NCBI RefSeq assembly: GCF_003931915.1
Contig: NZ_RSAA01000035.1
Span: forward strand, 434,001 to 498,000
Direction: 5' to 3'
Length of the DNA: 64,000 bases
Source of the DNA: Saccharopolyspora rhizosphaerae
GTDB lineage: Bacteria > Actinomycetota > Actinomycetes > Mycobacteriales > Pseudonocardiaceae
Shown: piece by piece, positions 1 to 8,752 of the stretch
Layout: every line of letters begins with the position of its first letter
How positions within the stretch are numbered: position 1 is the first letter of the stretch
Notes under the pieces: model-generated
Databases searched by the model: none
Seen by the model: only the letters and a program-made list of their open reading frames with translations
Told to the model about the DNA's origin: nothing
Position numbers and translations under genes: made by a program

Positions 1-1
1 C

Positions 2-571
2 CCCAAAGCGGCGTACATCGCCGCAACCGTCAGCGCTGTCGCCGCGCTGATCTCGTTGCTGTTCGCGATCGGTTACATCGACGACGCGATCGGCACGATG
101 GGGGGCATCACCGGAGAGACCAATGCGGGTGTGAACGATGCGTTGTTCTGGGTGGCGAGCTCGACCGGGACGCTGACGGCGGTGGGGATCGCGGCGACTG
201 CCGTCCTGCTCTTCCTCCGTCACCCCTCCGCCCCGCTGCTGGGCATGATCAGCGGAGGCCTCGGCGTGATCATGATGGGTTTCCGCGTCGCGACGGCAAT
301 GCACGCGGAGGCGAATCGCGGGTCGACCACCGGTGCTTTCGACTTCGAGTACCTCGCAGTCCTCGTGCTGGCCGTCGTCGTTCTCGTGGTCGCCGTGCTG
401 CCGCCGGTCCGATCGGCGCTGAAGCCGAAGAACAGCAGCGCGGGCCAAGGCACCGCCTCACCCGTGCAGTTTCCGGTGCAGGGGTACCAGCCGCACGCCG
501 GTTACCCACAGCAGAACTTCCAGCAGCCACCGAACCCCCAGCAGCCAGGCGGCTACTACCCCCAGCAATGA
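2..571 (+). CDS. Membrane protein with Pro/Gln-rich tail (5' partial)
   Basis: The reading frame is open to the left edge, so the true start lies outside the window. A TTG inside the frame at 56 is not needed as a start. The visible part has about three hydrophobic segments followed by a charged turn and a roughly 50-residue tail rich in Pro, Gln, Tyr and Gly that ends in PQQ. I do not recognise a family. It is a paralogue of the frameshifted gene at 701-1346, which has the same layout and an almost identical downstream hairpin. The tail resembles the Gln/Pro tails of the mini-proteins at 4960-5835, so it may belong to a lineage-specific set of membrane proteins next to type VII secretion genes. 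Function unknown. Confidence 0.7.
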   Translation, partial: PKAAYIAATVSAVAALISLLFAIGYIDDAIGTMGGITGETNAGVNDALFWVASSTGTLTAVGIAATAVLLFLRHPSAPLLGMISGGLGVIMMGFRVATAMHAEANRGSTTGAFDFEYLAVLVLAVVVLVVAVLPPVRSALKPKNSSAGQGTASPVQFPVQGYQPHAGYPQQNFQQPPNPQQPGGYYPQQ

Positions 572-577
572 GAACGC

Positions 578-604
578 GGGCCGTGATCCAACGGATCACG
601 GCCC
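578..604 (+). terminator. Perfect 12-bp hairpin after the first Pro/Gln-tail gene
   Basis: GGGCCGTGATCC and GGATCACGGCCC are separated by a 3-nt loop, 6 nt after the TGA at 569-571. No U-run follows, which is common in high-GC actinobacteria. A near copy follows the paralogue at 1352-1380. Confidence 0.75.
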
Positions 605-613
605 GACACGCGT

Positions 614-660
614 TCAGCGCAGCAAGCGCTGGTTCTCGAAGTCGCCCAGGTGCGCTGAAC
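614..660 (-). pseudogene. Remnant of the 3' end of the 194-aa gene
   Basis: Read on the minus strand, this stretch encodes DFENQRLLR followed by TGA. It nearly matches the C-terminus DFENQSWLR of the intact gene at 1389-1973, and it sits in the same position relative to the preceding hairpin. No full ORF remains upstream of it. It is best explained as the edge of a tandem duplication that copied the Pro/Gln-tail membrane gene together with the tail of its convergent neighbour. Confidence 0.6.
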
Positions 661-700
661 GCTGCCTGACCCGAGATCGGTTGCGGGAGAATCCAGCACC

Positions 701-1346
701 GTGACATCTCCGCAGCCGCCGTACGGCCAGCAACCCGGACACCCCCAACGACAAGCACATCCAGCGGGTTACCCACAGGGTTATCCACAGCCGGGCTCAC
801 CCCAGACGGGTCATCCCCAGCAGCCGCAGAACGCGGGACCCGGCCGCGTCATCGCGATCACCACCGCCGCGATCGCGATCATCGCGGGGATCTACGTCTT
901 CTTCGACGGGTTCGACAGCCTGCGCGGAATCCTGATGTGCGTGACCGGTGGACTTGGCGCTGATTGCAGGTGGCGTCCTGCTCGTCCTCCGCCTCTGGGT
1001 GTCTCCGTTCGTCCTGCTCGGTGGCGGCATCCTCCTGCTGGGGAACCTGGTGTGGTCGACGGTGTTCCGGGTGATGACGAAGGATCCCGGCGACACGCTG
1101 GCAGAAGAGCTGTTCTCCTTCGCCGGGATCGCCACCTTCCTCCCGGGGGCGATCGTCGCCGGGCTCGCCTTCCTGCCGGTCGTGCGCGGGACGCTCACAC
1201 CCAGGCCGGGTGGCAACCAGACCGCACGCCCTGTGCAGTTCGGAGGCCATCCCCAGCAAGGCGGGTTCGCCTACCCGCCTCAGCAACCGGGTTGGCCGCA
1301 CCAGCAGGGCTTCCCGCAGCAGCCTGGGCAGTACCCGCAGCAGTGA
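701..1346 (+). pseudogene. Frameshifted paralogue of the Pro/Gln-tail membrane protein
   Basis: A GTG at 701 opens an ORF starting MTSPQPPYGQQPG, with a Pro/Gln-rich N-terminus and one hydrophobic segment (around residues 50-68). Near position 940-950 homology jumps by one base into another frame. That frame continues with two hydrophobic segments and a PQQ-ending tail closing at 1346, as in the paralogue at 2-571. One extra base around 947 would explain it, and the repaired product would be about 214 residues. It could be a real broken gene, a sequencing error, or less likely a programmed shift. The 3' part could alternatively be translated from a GTG at 948. Function unknown. Confidence 0.6.
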
Positions 1347-1351
1347 TGGAC

Positions 1352-1380
1352 CGGGCCGTGACCCAGCGGATCACGGCCCG
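1352..1380. terminator. Hairpin between convergent genes
   Basis: CGGGCCGTGA pairs with TCACGGCCCG across a 9-nt loop. It lies between the stop at 1346 (plus) and the stop at 1389 (minus), so it can serve both. It is a diverged copy of the hairpin at 578-604. Confidence 0.65.
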
Positions 1381-1388
1381 GAACGCGC

Positions 1389-1973
1389 TCAGCGCAACCA
1401 GCTCTGGTTCTCGAAGTCCTCGTCGTCGTCGAACGCGGGCTGCTGCCGGCGCGGAGCGGGCTTCGGTGGCGCGGGCGGTTGCGGTGCCACGGGCGGCGGC
1501 GCAGGCTGCTCGTTCCGACGACCGAACCGGCCAGCTTGGACGTTCCACGCGTTCTCCTGGGGCGGTGCCTGTTGAGCGGGGGCCGTGTAAGCGTCCGACG
1601 GGAGCTGCGCTTGTGCGGCCTGCGCGGTCGCTGTCGTGGCGGCAGTCTCCTCGACCTTGCGCTTCTGTGAGGCGTAAAGCTGCTGCGAGAACCGTTCGAC
1701 CTCAGGGTCCGGGTCTTCCACCTCGGGCTCTTCCCCGACCGAAATCTCCTTGACGCCTGATTTCTCATCAGCGCGACGAAGGTATTCAGCGCGCTCTCGC
1801 ACCCGAGCCAGGAGCTTCTGCCCCTTCTCCGAGGCTTCCTGCGCAGACTTGTCCGCGGCCTTCGCAGAGTCCGTCCAGCTCTGCTCCACGGAACGAACGC
1901 TCGCAGAGTTCTCCCTGACGAGGCCCTCCATCGAGTTGCGGAAGGCCTTGGCGCTCTCACTGATTCCAGTCAT
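1389..1973 (-). CDS. 194-aa helical/Pro-rich protein, possibly type VII-associated
   Basis: Residues 1-75 are predicted helical and charged. They are followed by an acidic stretch, then a Pro/Ala/Gln-rich region, and an acidic C-terminus ending FENQSWLR. There is no signal peptide or membrane segment. Its ATG overlaps the stop of the upstream 842-residue gene by four bases (ATGA), so the two are probably translated together, and it is the last gene of a three-gene operon starting at 4809. I do not recognise a family. By position it could be a chaperone or partner of the large upstream protein; that is inference only. The C-terminal codons are duplicated as a remnant at 614-660. Confidence 0.75.
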   Translation of the reverse strand: MTGISESAKAFRNSMEGLVRENSASVRSVEQSWTDSAKAADKSAQEASEKGQKLLARVRERAEYLRRADEKSGVKEISVGEEPEVEDPDPEVERFSQQLYASQKRKVEETAATTATAQAAQAQLPSDAYTAPAQQAPPQENAWNVQAGRFGRRNEQPAPPPVAPQPPAPPKPAPRRQQPAFDDDEDFENQSWLR

Positions 1974-4498
1974 CGTTCCCTGTCCTCACCGAGCACGGAT
2001 CGGAAGCGCACGTTGGAGGCCTCCACCCCGTCGTCGAAGAGCTGGCCCTGGGTACGCCACGGGCTGTCGTTGGTGCGCTCCTGGTCGCCACCCTGCTGAC
2101 CGCCTTGGCCGGCACCCATCATGCCGCCGCCCATCATGCCGCCGCCCATCGCCGACGAACCGCCTTGCGCGTTCTGTGCACCGCCCGGCTGAGCTCCACC
2201 GCCCTCGCCACCGAGCGACGAGAGTCCGGTCGAACCCGCTCCTTGAGCCGATCCGCCCGCGGGGTCGCCGCCGAGCGAGGACAGCCCCGGTGAGCCCGGC
2301 CCCGGGGGCGCGGGAGCGTCGCCGAACAAGTCGCCCGACATGCTGGTGAAGGAGTTCTGCACGCCGTCACCGGCGGCTCCGGACGAGGCCACGCCCGCGG
2401 CCTGTGCGGTGGTCGCCGCCGGAGCACCGACCGGCGGCTCACCACCCGCAGCAGGCATGGTGGTGAACCCGCTCGTGTCAGGAGCAGGCATGGTCTGGAA
2501 GCCGCTCACCCCACCGGCTCCTGGGGGTGCGGGCGCCGGCGACCCGGGCACCGCACCCGCTGCGACGGGCTCCTCCGGCTCGACCGGCGGCGCGCCCGGC
2601 CCCGGCTGCGGCGGCTCGGCCGGGTACGGGCCGCCGACGACGCCACCGCCCGCGGGAGAGCTCGGCTCACCGAGGGTCGGGGGCTGCGTCGAGGGCTCCG
2701 GCTGGTCGCCGAAGTCGATCGTCTTTTTCAGCGGCGGTTGCCCACCACCGTTGTCGACGTTGACCTTGATCTCGCCGCCAGGCCCCTGCTCGAGGGTGAT
2801 GGTGCGGTCCCCTTCGTGGATGACCGCGCGCCCATCGGGTCCCGCCTGCACCGGAATGGGCTGCGCCCCACCCGGAACGGGTGCACCCGGGGCAGGGGCA
2901 CCTGGTGCGGGTGCGGGCATCGTCTGCACACCGCCGGGACCGGCTCCGGGCTGGCCCGGCATCTGACCGGGTTGGCCCTGGCCGAAGTCGACCGCGTAGG
3001 TCTTGGGCCGGCCGTCCGGCCCGATCAGTTCGACCTGGGTCTTGCCGTCGGCGCCGGGCTCCTGGACGGTCACGGCGTCCGGTCCTTCGCCGAGCGTGAC
3101 CTTCTCGCCCTCCGGGCCAGGCGCTCCCTCTCCGGGCATGCCGGGCTGCGGGGGCATCTCCGGCATCTCCGGCGGCTTCGGCATCTCCGGAGCGGCCGGC
3201 ATCGCGCCACCGCTCCCGGCACCCCCGCCTGCACCGGCACCGGCGCCGCCACCAGCTCCACCGCCGGCACCGCCACCACCGCCCTGCTGCCCACCGGGCT
3301 GCTGCTGTCCGCCGGGCTTCTTGTCACCGCCCTCGTCGGCAGGGCCAGGGTTCTTGAACGGGTCCTCCTCGGCCTTGCCGAGTTCGTCGTTGAGCTTCTT
3401 CCACGCCTCGTTGATGTCCTTCTTGGTCTTGTCGCACATCTCGACGAACTTGGAGGTGGTGTCCTCGACAGTCTTCGCGAAAGTGTTGCGGACGACCTTC
3501 CGACACTCGTCCTCGATCTTGCGCTTCACTTCCTCGTCGAGGTCACCGTCGCAACCCTCTTCGATGCCAACGCCCCAGATCGAGCAGGCCTTGCGCAAGG
3601 TTGTGTCGTCGTCGGTTCCGTTGGCCACGGAGATCGTGGTGTCCCAGTCTTGCGCAGCCTTCTTCCCGATGCGCTCGGAGTACTGATCGAGCTCCAGCGC
3701 CGCGTTCGCCTTTTCGCGGATCATCGACGACACCGCCTTCACGGTCTCCTCGGTCACCGCTGCGGCATCGCTGATCTTTTGGATCACGCGTTCTTGCGCG
3801 GTCGGCGTGAACTTCGACGAGAAGAAGTCCTGCGAAGCATCGGAGGCGCCACCGGTCCAGTTCTTCCACAACCCGCCGAGCTTGTCGGACATGGTCTGCA
3901 TCGAGTCCCGCATGCCCTTCTCAGCCTTTTCGAGGTCCTCGATGTTCTTGGCGAACTTGTCGAAGTTCAGCTCGCGCTGCTCGTCGTAGTGCTCCTTGAT
4001 CTTGTCGAGCTTCGGGACCTTGCTCTTGTCGTTGTAGTCGTTCTCGATCTTCTCGTAGAGCGGCACCCACCGCTCGAAGAACCTCAGCCCGGGCTTGCCC
4101 GCGTCGAGCAGCTCGTCCCCGGTTTTCGCGCCTGCGCCGCCGTTCTCGCCGTTCTCGGACTTGCGCTTGGCGTCTTCGAGCTTGCCCTTGCCGTCTTTGA
4201 CGGCCTTGTCGTGCTCCTTCTCAGCCTTGGCAGCCTTGTCGGCGTCGCCCTTGGCGTCTTTGAACGTCTCCTTGAGGTTCTCTTCGGGAGCCGCGTCGAA
4301 GCCCTCGCCTCCGACGCGCCAAATGCCGTCGTCGTACTTGTCGAGGTACGGCTCAACCTCATCGTTGATGCCGTTACCCCAGATCTCGTCCGAGTTCTGC
4401 GCGTAGGCGAGCGCCAGCTGGCGCTTCTTCTCGTCATCGACGTTCGGGTCGTCGAGGAGCTTCTTGACGTCTTCCCACTTCGGGGCCTCTTCGCCCAT
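1970..4498 (-). CDS. 842-aa WXG-like protein, candidate type VII secretion substrate
   Basis: Residues 1-390 are highly charged and helical, with a W-T-G turn at residues 214-216 inside a helix-turn-helix-like segment, reminiscent of WXG100/LXG substrates. Residues 390-842 are low-complexity Pro/Gly/Ala/Gln-rich sequence with a Met-Gly repeat near the end (GGGMMGGGMMG). There is no Sec signal peptide. The gene starts one base into the stop of an EspC-like gene (TGATG), the usual layout of a secreted partner preceding a large substrate. No catalytic toxin domain is recognisable, so it may be structural or surface-exposed rather than a toxin. Secretion is inferred from the motif and neighbour and not shown directly. 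Confidence 0.72.
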   Translation of the reverse strand: MGEEAPKWEDVKKLLDDPNVDDEKKRQLALAYAQNSDEIWGNGINDEVEPYLDKYDDGIWRVGGEGFDAAPEENLKETFKDAKGDADKAAKAEKEHDKAVKDGKGKLEDAKRKSENGENGGAGAKTGDELLDAGKPGLRFFERWVPLYEKIENDYNDKSKVPKLDKIKEHYDEQRELNFDKFAKNIEDLEKAEKGMRDSMQTMSDKLGGLWKNWTGGASDASQDFFSSKFTPTAQERVIQKISDAAAVTEETVKAVSSMIREKANAALELDQYSERIGKKAAQDWDTTISVANGTDDDTTLRKACSIWGVGIEEGCDGDLDEEVKRKIEDECRKVVRNTFAKTVEDTTSKFVEMCDKTKKDINEAWKKLNDELGKAEEDPFKNPGPADEGGDKKPGGQQQPGGQQGGGGGAGGGAGGGAGAGAGGGAGSGGAMPAAPEMPKPPEMPEMPPQPGMPGEGAPGPEGEKVTLGEGPDAVTVQEPGADGKTQVELIGPDGRPKTYAVDFGQGQPGQMPGQPGAGPGGVQTMPAPAPGAPAPGAPVPGGAQPIPVQAGPDGRAVIHEGDRTITLEQGPGGEIKVNVDNGGGQPPLKKTIDFGDQPEPSTQPPTLGEPSSPAGGGVVGGPYPAEPPQPGPGAPPVEPEEPVAAGAVPGSPAPAPPGAGGVSGFQTMPAPDTSGFTTMPAAGGEPPVGAPAATTAQAAGVASSGAAGDGVQNSFTSMSGDLFGDAPAPPGPGSPGLSSLGGDPAGGSAQGAGSTGLSSLGGEGGGAQPGGAQNAQGGSSAMGGGMMGGGMMGAGQGGQQGGDQERTNDSPWRTQGQLFDDGVEASNVRFRSVLGEDRER

Positions 4499-4809
4499 CA
4501 GTTACCCCCAGACTTCCCGACGGTGTCGGCCGCGTCGGCATCGGACCAGGTGTAGCCGGAGCCGGTCTTCTCGAGCTTCCCGGCGAAGTCGTCCATGCCG
4601 TCGGCGAGGCTCGCGACGCACTGGGAGATCTTCTTCATCGCCTGCTGGTAGGGCTGGAAGTTCTCGCCGTGAGCCTTGCCGAAGTCGGACTGGCTCATCC
4701 CCATGTCGGCGATGTTCTTGCTGTGCTGGTCGCGGACGGGATCCGCCGCCGCTCGAATGCTTCCACCCACCGATGAGAACTCACCGGCGTTAGCCCCGAA
4801 CCCGGTCAC
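4498..4809 (-). CDS. EspC/WXG100-like small secreted protein with YxxxD signal
   Basis: This is a 103-residue, Cys-poor helical hairpin protein of the size of EspC-family (DUF2580) or WXG100 proteins. Near the C-terminus it has Y-T-W-S-D at residues 86-90, matching the general type VII secretion signal YxxxD. The stop codon overlaps the next gene's start (TGATG). In known systems such small proteins form heterodimers with a larger partner and carry the signal for both. The 842-residue protein downstream is the natural partner. The ATG at 4809 gives the expected length. EspC-like assignment is moderate; the YxxxD motif is seen directly. Confidence 0.78.
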   Translation of the reverse strand: MTGFGANAGEFSSVGGSIRAAADPVRDQHSKNIADMGMSQSDFGKAHGENFQPYQQAMKKISQCVASLADGMDDFAGKLEKTGSGYTWSDADAADTVGKSGGN

Positions 4810-4959
4810 CCTTCCCCCTCCATCAAAGGAACCCGCCGTCGCTCATCGCGGCGCTCAAGCACAGGTTCCGACGCGAACCAAGACTCTCCGGTTCCTCATC
4901 TTGGCAGGATTGCGCGGCGGGGAGGACGAAACGGATGAGGTACTTGCATCCGCGAAGGC

Positions 4960-5278
4960 TCACTGCGGCGGGTGCGGGCCGTAGCCCTGCTGAGGCGGGT
5001 ACTGGTGCTGCGGCGGTTGTTGCCGCCACTGCTGAGGCGCTTGTCCCCACGGCTGCGGCGGCTGTTGCTGCCACGACTGATGCGGCGACGGGTGCCCCCG
5101 CTGCAGCGGGGGCCCCGCACCCCACTGCTGAGGAGAGTGCGGGTGCTGGCCACCCCACTGCTGCGGGGGGAGAGGTTGCTGTGGCTGCTTGGTCTTCCTC
5201 TTGACCAGCACGATCACGAGCACGGATCGCTCCGGCGATCACGAGCAGCAGGACGATCCTGATGAGCGGGCGGAGCAT
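4960..5278 (-). pseudogene. Pro/Gln-tail mini membrane protein, frameshifted
   Basis: From an ATG at 5278 one frame encodes a hydrophobic segment (MLRPLIRIVLLLVIAGAI). After about position 5224 the sequence that matches the two upstream paralogues continues one base out of frame as VLVIVLVKRKTK, followed by a Gln/Pro/Trp-rich tail ending at 4960. A stop lies just upstream in the tail frame, so the two halves can only join by a 1-base shift. Alternatively a GTG at 5223 starts an 86-87-residue product with a weak membrane segment. It is the third of three tandem paralogues. Sequencing error or a real mutation cannot be separated here. Confidence 0.55.
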
Positions 5279-5332
5279 GCCAGGCCGGAACCGCACCTCG
5301 TGCCGGAACAGCAGGTGGCCTTCCTCGTCACG

Positions 5333-5542
5333 TCATCGCGGTGGGTACTGCTGGTGGCCCCACGGCTGCTGGGGCGGCTGAGGCGGGTGGGCCCACTGCT
5401 GGGGAGGTTGCGGGTACTGCTGCGGCCACGCCTGTCCTGCTTGGGGGCAGCCCTGCTGAGCAGGGCGCCTGCGGAAGACCAGGAAGGCGATCAGGAATCC
5501 GATCCCGAATCCGACGGGCAGTGTGATGAGGGCGCTGAGCAA
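5333..5542 (-). CDS. 69-aa Pro/Gln-tail mini membrane protein
   Basis: A TTG start at 5542 is chosen because GGAGG lies six bases upstream. The product has one N-terminal membrane helix (LSALITLPVGFGIGFLIAFL), an Arg-rich stop-transfer (FRRR), and a tail rich in Gln, Pro and Trp ending QQYPPR. This predicts an N-terminal anchor with a disordered tail. It is the middle member of a tandem trio (5835 to 4960) and probably cotranscribed with them. Function unknown. Confidence 0.6.
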   Translation of the reverse strand: MLSALITLPVGFGIGFLIAFLVFRRRPAQQGCPQAGQAWPQQYPQPPQQWAHPPQPPQQPWGHQQYPPR

Positions 5543-5586
5543 GGCTTTCCTCCGGTTCAGATGACGTCGTGCTGAACACCGCTGCG

Positions 5587-5835
5587 TCACTGCGGCGGTC
5601 GCGGAGGGGGGCCGAAGCCCTGCTGAGGAGGGAATTGCTGCTGCGGTACCTGCTGCCACTGCTGCTGCGGCGGCGCCTGCTGCCACTGCGGCGCCTGGCC
5701 GAAGTGCGGTGTTTGAGCGAACTGCGGTGGCTGGCCATTGCCGGACCGCTGCTTGGGGCGGAAGACCAGGTACCCCACGAGGAATCCCAAACCGCCGCCG
5801 ACGACGAGTCCGATCAACAACAGCCAAGTGACCAT
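5587..5835 (-). CDS. 82-aa Pro/Gln-tail mini membrane protein
   Basis: ATG at 5835 is preceded by GGAG at suitable distance. Residues 3-25 form a glycine-rich membrane helix (LLLIGLVVGGGLGFLVGYLV) followed by FRPK, and residues 35-82 are Gln/Pro/Phe repeats ending PPRPPQ. It is the first of three tandem paralogues on the minus strand. No known family is recognised. The tail composition matches the larger membrane proteins at the left edge of the window. Confidence 0.68.
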   Translation of the reverse strand: MVTWLLLIGLVVGGGLGFLVGYLVFRPKQRSGNGQPPQFAQTPHFGQAPQWQQAPPQQQWQQVPQQQFPPQQGFGPPPRPPQ

Positions 5836-5908
5836 GAGCGCTCCAGCCTCCGTCCAGCACTGATTCCCTCGCGAACCTACCGAACGCGAGGGGCCGGCGG
5901 AGCAGGGC

Positions 5909-6034
5909 TCAGTGCTGGAACAGGGTGGGGATGCCCCAGCTCTGCGCCATGACCACTGCGAAGACCAGCGCGCCCAGGAGCATGCACACGAGCGGGACGA
6001 TCAACACCGTCCAGATGTCGCCGAGGAGGCGCAT
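5909..6034 (-). CDS. 41-aa single-helix membrane protein
   Basis: ATG at 6034 has GAGG five bases upstream. The product is almost entirely one membrane helix (residues 8-30) with an amphipathic N-terminus MRLLGDIW and a short tail ending PTLFQH. It lies between the 53-residue gene and the Pro/Gln mini-proteins on the same strand, so it may be cotranscribed with glmM. Its small size makes it easy to miss. The good ribosome binding site and hydrophobic pattern support it; function unknown. Confidence 0.5.
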   Translation of the reverse strand: MRLLGDIWTVLIVPLVCMLLGALVFAVVMAQSWGIPTLFQH

Positions 6035-6041
6035 CGGAACC

Positions 6042-6203
6042 TCACACCTGGCGATGCTTGCGGTTGACGTACCAGGACCGGCTCTCGTGGGCCGCGTTGA
6101 CGACCTTGAGACCGGTGAGCATCAGCGCACCGAGCGCGACGATCCCGACAACGAGCCCAACAGCGATGAGCCCGACCACTATGGCGACGACGATGGCACC
6201 CAT
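6042..6203 (-). CDS. 53-aa membrane protein downstream of glmM
   Basis: An ORF from ATG at 6203 encodes a long Val/Ile/Gly-rich hydrophobic segment (residues 3-30) followed by a basic tail (HESRSWYVNRKHRQ). It starts about 50 bases after the glmM stop on the same strand and is separated by seven bases from the next mini-gene. The strongly hydrophobic first half and basic second half favour a real small membrane protein. No family recognised and no strong Shine-Dalgarno seen. Confidence 0.48.
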   Translation of the reverse strand: MGAIVVAIVVGLIAVGLVVGIVALGALMLTGLKVVNAAHESRSWYVNRKHRQV

Positions 6204-6254
6204 GTGAGCAGGGTCTCACAAATCCAGGCTCCGTGGAGACCTGAATCACAAAGA

Positions 6255-7589
6255 TCACCGGATAGCGGAGACGACCTTCGCCAGCCGGTCCGCGACGTCC
6301 CGGGCGCTCTGCTCGCTGGCGGCCTCGACCATCACCCGGACCAGCTGTTCGGTGCCCGACTGGCGAAGCAGGACCCGGCCGGTCTCGCCCAGCTCGCTCT
6401 CGGCCGCGGCGACCGCGGTGGTCACCTCGGGGGCGACCACGGCTGCGGCCTTGTCCTCGACGCGGACGTTGACCAGCACCTGCGGCAGCCGGCGCATGAC
6501 CTTGGCCAGCGTCGACAGCGGGTTGCCGGTCGCCGAGACGCGACCCATCAGGCGCAGCGCGGTGAGCAGGCCGTCGCCGGTGGTGGCGTGGCCCGGCAGC
6601 ACGACGTGCCCAGACTGCTCGCCGCCCAGCGAGTAGCCACCGGCGTTGAGCTCCTCCAGCACGTAGCGGTCGCCGACGGCCGTGGTGCGCAGGGACAACC
6701 CGTGCTCGCGCATGGCCAGGTGCAGACCGAGGTTGCTCATCACCGTCGCGACCAGGGTGTTCTCCGCCAGTTCGGCGGTCTCGTGCATCGCCACGGCGAG
6801 GATGGCCATGATCTGGTCACCGTCGACGACCTCGCCCGCGGAGTCCACGGCCAGGCAGCGGTCGGCGTCACCGTCGTGGGCGATGCCCAGGTCTGCGCCG
6901 TGCTCGACCACCGCGGCCTGCAGCACCTCGAGGTGGGTGGAGCCGACGCCGTCGTTGATGTTGATGCCGTCCGGCTCGGCGTTGATGGCCGTGACCTCGG
7001 CGCCCGCGCGGCGGTAGGCGTCGGGGGCGGCCTCGGAGGCGGCGCCGTTGGCGCAGTCGACGACGATCTTGAGGCCGTCGAGGCGGTGCGGCGCGGCGAT
7101 GAGCAGGTGGTCCGTGTAGCGGCGGAGGGCGTCGGGCACGTCGCGCACGCGGCCCACGTGCACGCCGGTCGGCCGATCGACCTGCTCGCCGAGGCGCGCT
7201 TCGATCTCGTCCTCGAGGGCGTCCGGGAGCTTGTTGCCACCCGCGCTGAAGAGCTTGATCCCGTTGTCGGGCATCGGGTTGTGCGAGGCCGAGATCATCA
7301 CGCCGATGTCGGCGCCCAGCTCCTTGACCAGGTAGGCCACCGCCGGAGTCGGCAGCACCCCGATGCGCAGCACGTCGGCACCCGCCGAGGTCAACCCCGC
7401 CACGACGGCGGCCTCGAGCATCTCGCCGCTGGCACGCGGGTCACGACCGACCAGCGCCACCCGGCGCCGGGAGTCGTCCCGGTCGTAGAGCACGCGGGCG
7501 GCGGCGGAGCTCACCGCCATCGCCAGCTCGGGGGTGAGATCACCGTTGGCCAACCCGCGGACACCGTCGGTGCCGAACAACCGAGCCAT
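6255..7589 (-). CDS. glmM: Phosphoglucosamine mutase GlmM
   Basis: GlmM interconverts glucosamine-6-phosphate and glucosamine-1-phosphate in the cytosol on the way to UDP-GlcNAc and peptidoglycan. The 444-residue product has the typical N-terminus [12 protein letters not shown], the active-site phosphoserine loop ISASHNP (Ser102), the metal loop DGDADR at residues 239-244 and the C-terminal phosphate-binding RQSGTE. The start at 7589 is chosen because the conserved N-terminus begins there and AGGAGG lies 11 bases upstream; an in-frame upstream start would add a non-conserved extension. It follows rpsI and a terminator-like hairpin, the standard actinobacterial order rplM-rpsI-glmM. Confidence 0.97.
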   Translation of the reverse strand: MARLFGTDGVRGLANGDLTPELAMAVSSAAARVLYDRDDSRRRVALVGRDPRASGEMLEAAVVAGLTSAGADVLRIGVLPTPAVAYLVKELGADIGVMISASHNPMPDNGIKLFSAGGNKLPDALEDEIEARLGEQVDRPTGVHVGRVRDVPDALRRYTDHLLIAAPHRLDGLKIVVDCANGAASEAAPDAYRRAGAEVTAINAEPDGININDGVGSTHLEVLQAAVVEHGADLGIAHDGDADRCLAVDSAGEVVDGDQIMAILAVAMHETAELAENTLVATVMSNLGLHLAMREHGLSLRTTAVGDRYVLEELNAGGYSLGGEQSGHVVLPGHATTGDGLLTALRLMGRVSATGNPLSTLAKVMRRLPQVLVNVRVEDKAAAVVAPEVTTAVAAAESELGETGRVLLRQSGTEQLVRVMVEAASEQSARDVADRLAKVVSAIR

Positions 7590-7750
7590 CAGCAGCAAGT
7601 CCTCCTCGTGTCTGCGACCGGTGGGACAAGCGTCGCACAGCCGGTCCTCGGGCACCCACAGCGTCCCACGGGCAGTCGACGGGCTGGACGACCATGATCG
7701 AACCCGATCTCGCTCACCCGTCGTTCCTGGTCACCGGGGCCTCAAACGAC

Positions 7751-7792
7751 TGCGGGAGCAGGTCCGCCCGAGTGGGCGAACCTGCTCCCGCA
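7751..7792 (-). terminator. Hairpin between rpsI and glmM
   Basis: TGCGGGAGCAGGT pairs with ACCTGCTCCCGCA (13 bp), enclosing an inner CGCCC/GGGCG stem. It lies 20 nt downstream of rpsI, so glmM probably has some transcription independent of the ribosomal genes. Confidence 0.75.
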
Positions 7793-7811
7793 GGTGGTGC
7801 TGGGGTTCGCG

Positions 7812-8305
<494 letters not shown>

Positions 8306-8309
<4 letters not shown>

Positions 8310-8752
8310 TTCTCGACCTTCGCCTTAATCTCGAACGCCTGCGGGTTCTGGGCCTGGTGCGGGTGCTCCGGGCCGGCGTAGACCTTGAGCTTCTTGCCCA
8401 TGGCACGGCCGAGCTTGTTCTTCGGGAGCATGCCCTTGATCGCCTTCTCGAGCAGCCGCTCAGGGTGCGAGTCGAGCACCTGGCCGAAGGACTGCTTGCG
8501 CAGACCACCCGGGTAACCGGAGTGCCGGTAGTGGAACGCCTGATCGCGCTTGTTACCGGTGAGGGCCACCTTCTCGGCGTTGATGATGACGACGAAGTCA
8601 CCGGTGTCGACGTGCGGCGCGTAGGTCGGCTTGTGCTTGCCGCGCAGCAGCGTCGCGGCCTGAGTTGCCAACCGGCCGAGCACCACATCCTCGGCGTCGA
8701 TCACATGCCAGGCGCGGGTCACCTCGCCGGGCTTCGGGCTGTACGTGCGCAC
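8306..8752 (-). CDS. rplM: 50S ribosomal protein L13
   Basis: The 148-residue product starts [11 protein letters not shown] and contains the L13 signatures [18 protein letters not shown] and the GMLPKN motif. The GTG at 8752 is chosen because the conserved N-terminus begins there and GAGG lies six bases upstream; a longer in-frame start at 8809 would add Arg-rich sequence not seen in L13. It is the first gene of the rplM-rpsI unit, with a good promoter at 8941-8970. Confidence 0.97.

Noticed and set aside
2738-4555. Long plus-strand frame opposite the 842-residue gene
   Set aside because: Shadow frame; Leu/Val/Arg-rich with no domain and no ribosome binding site.
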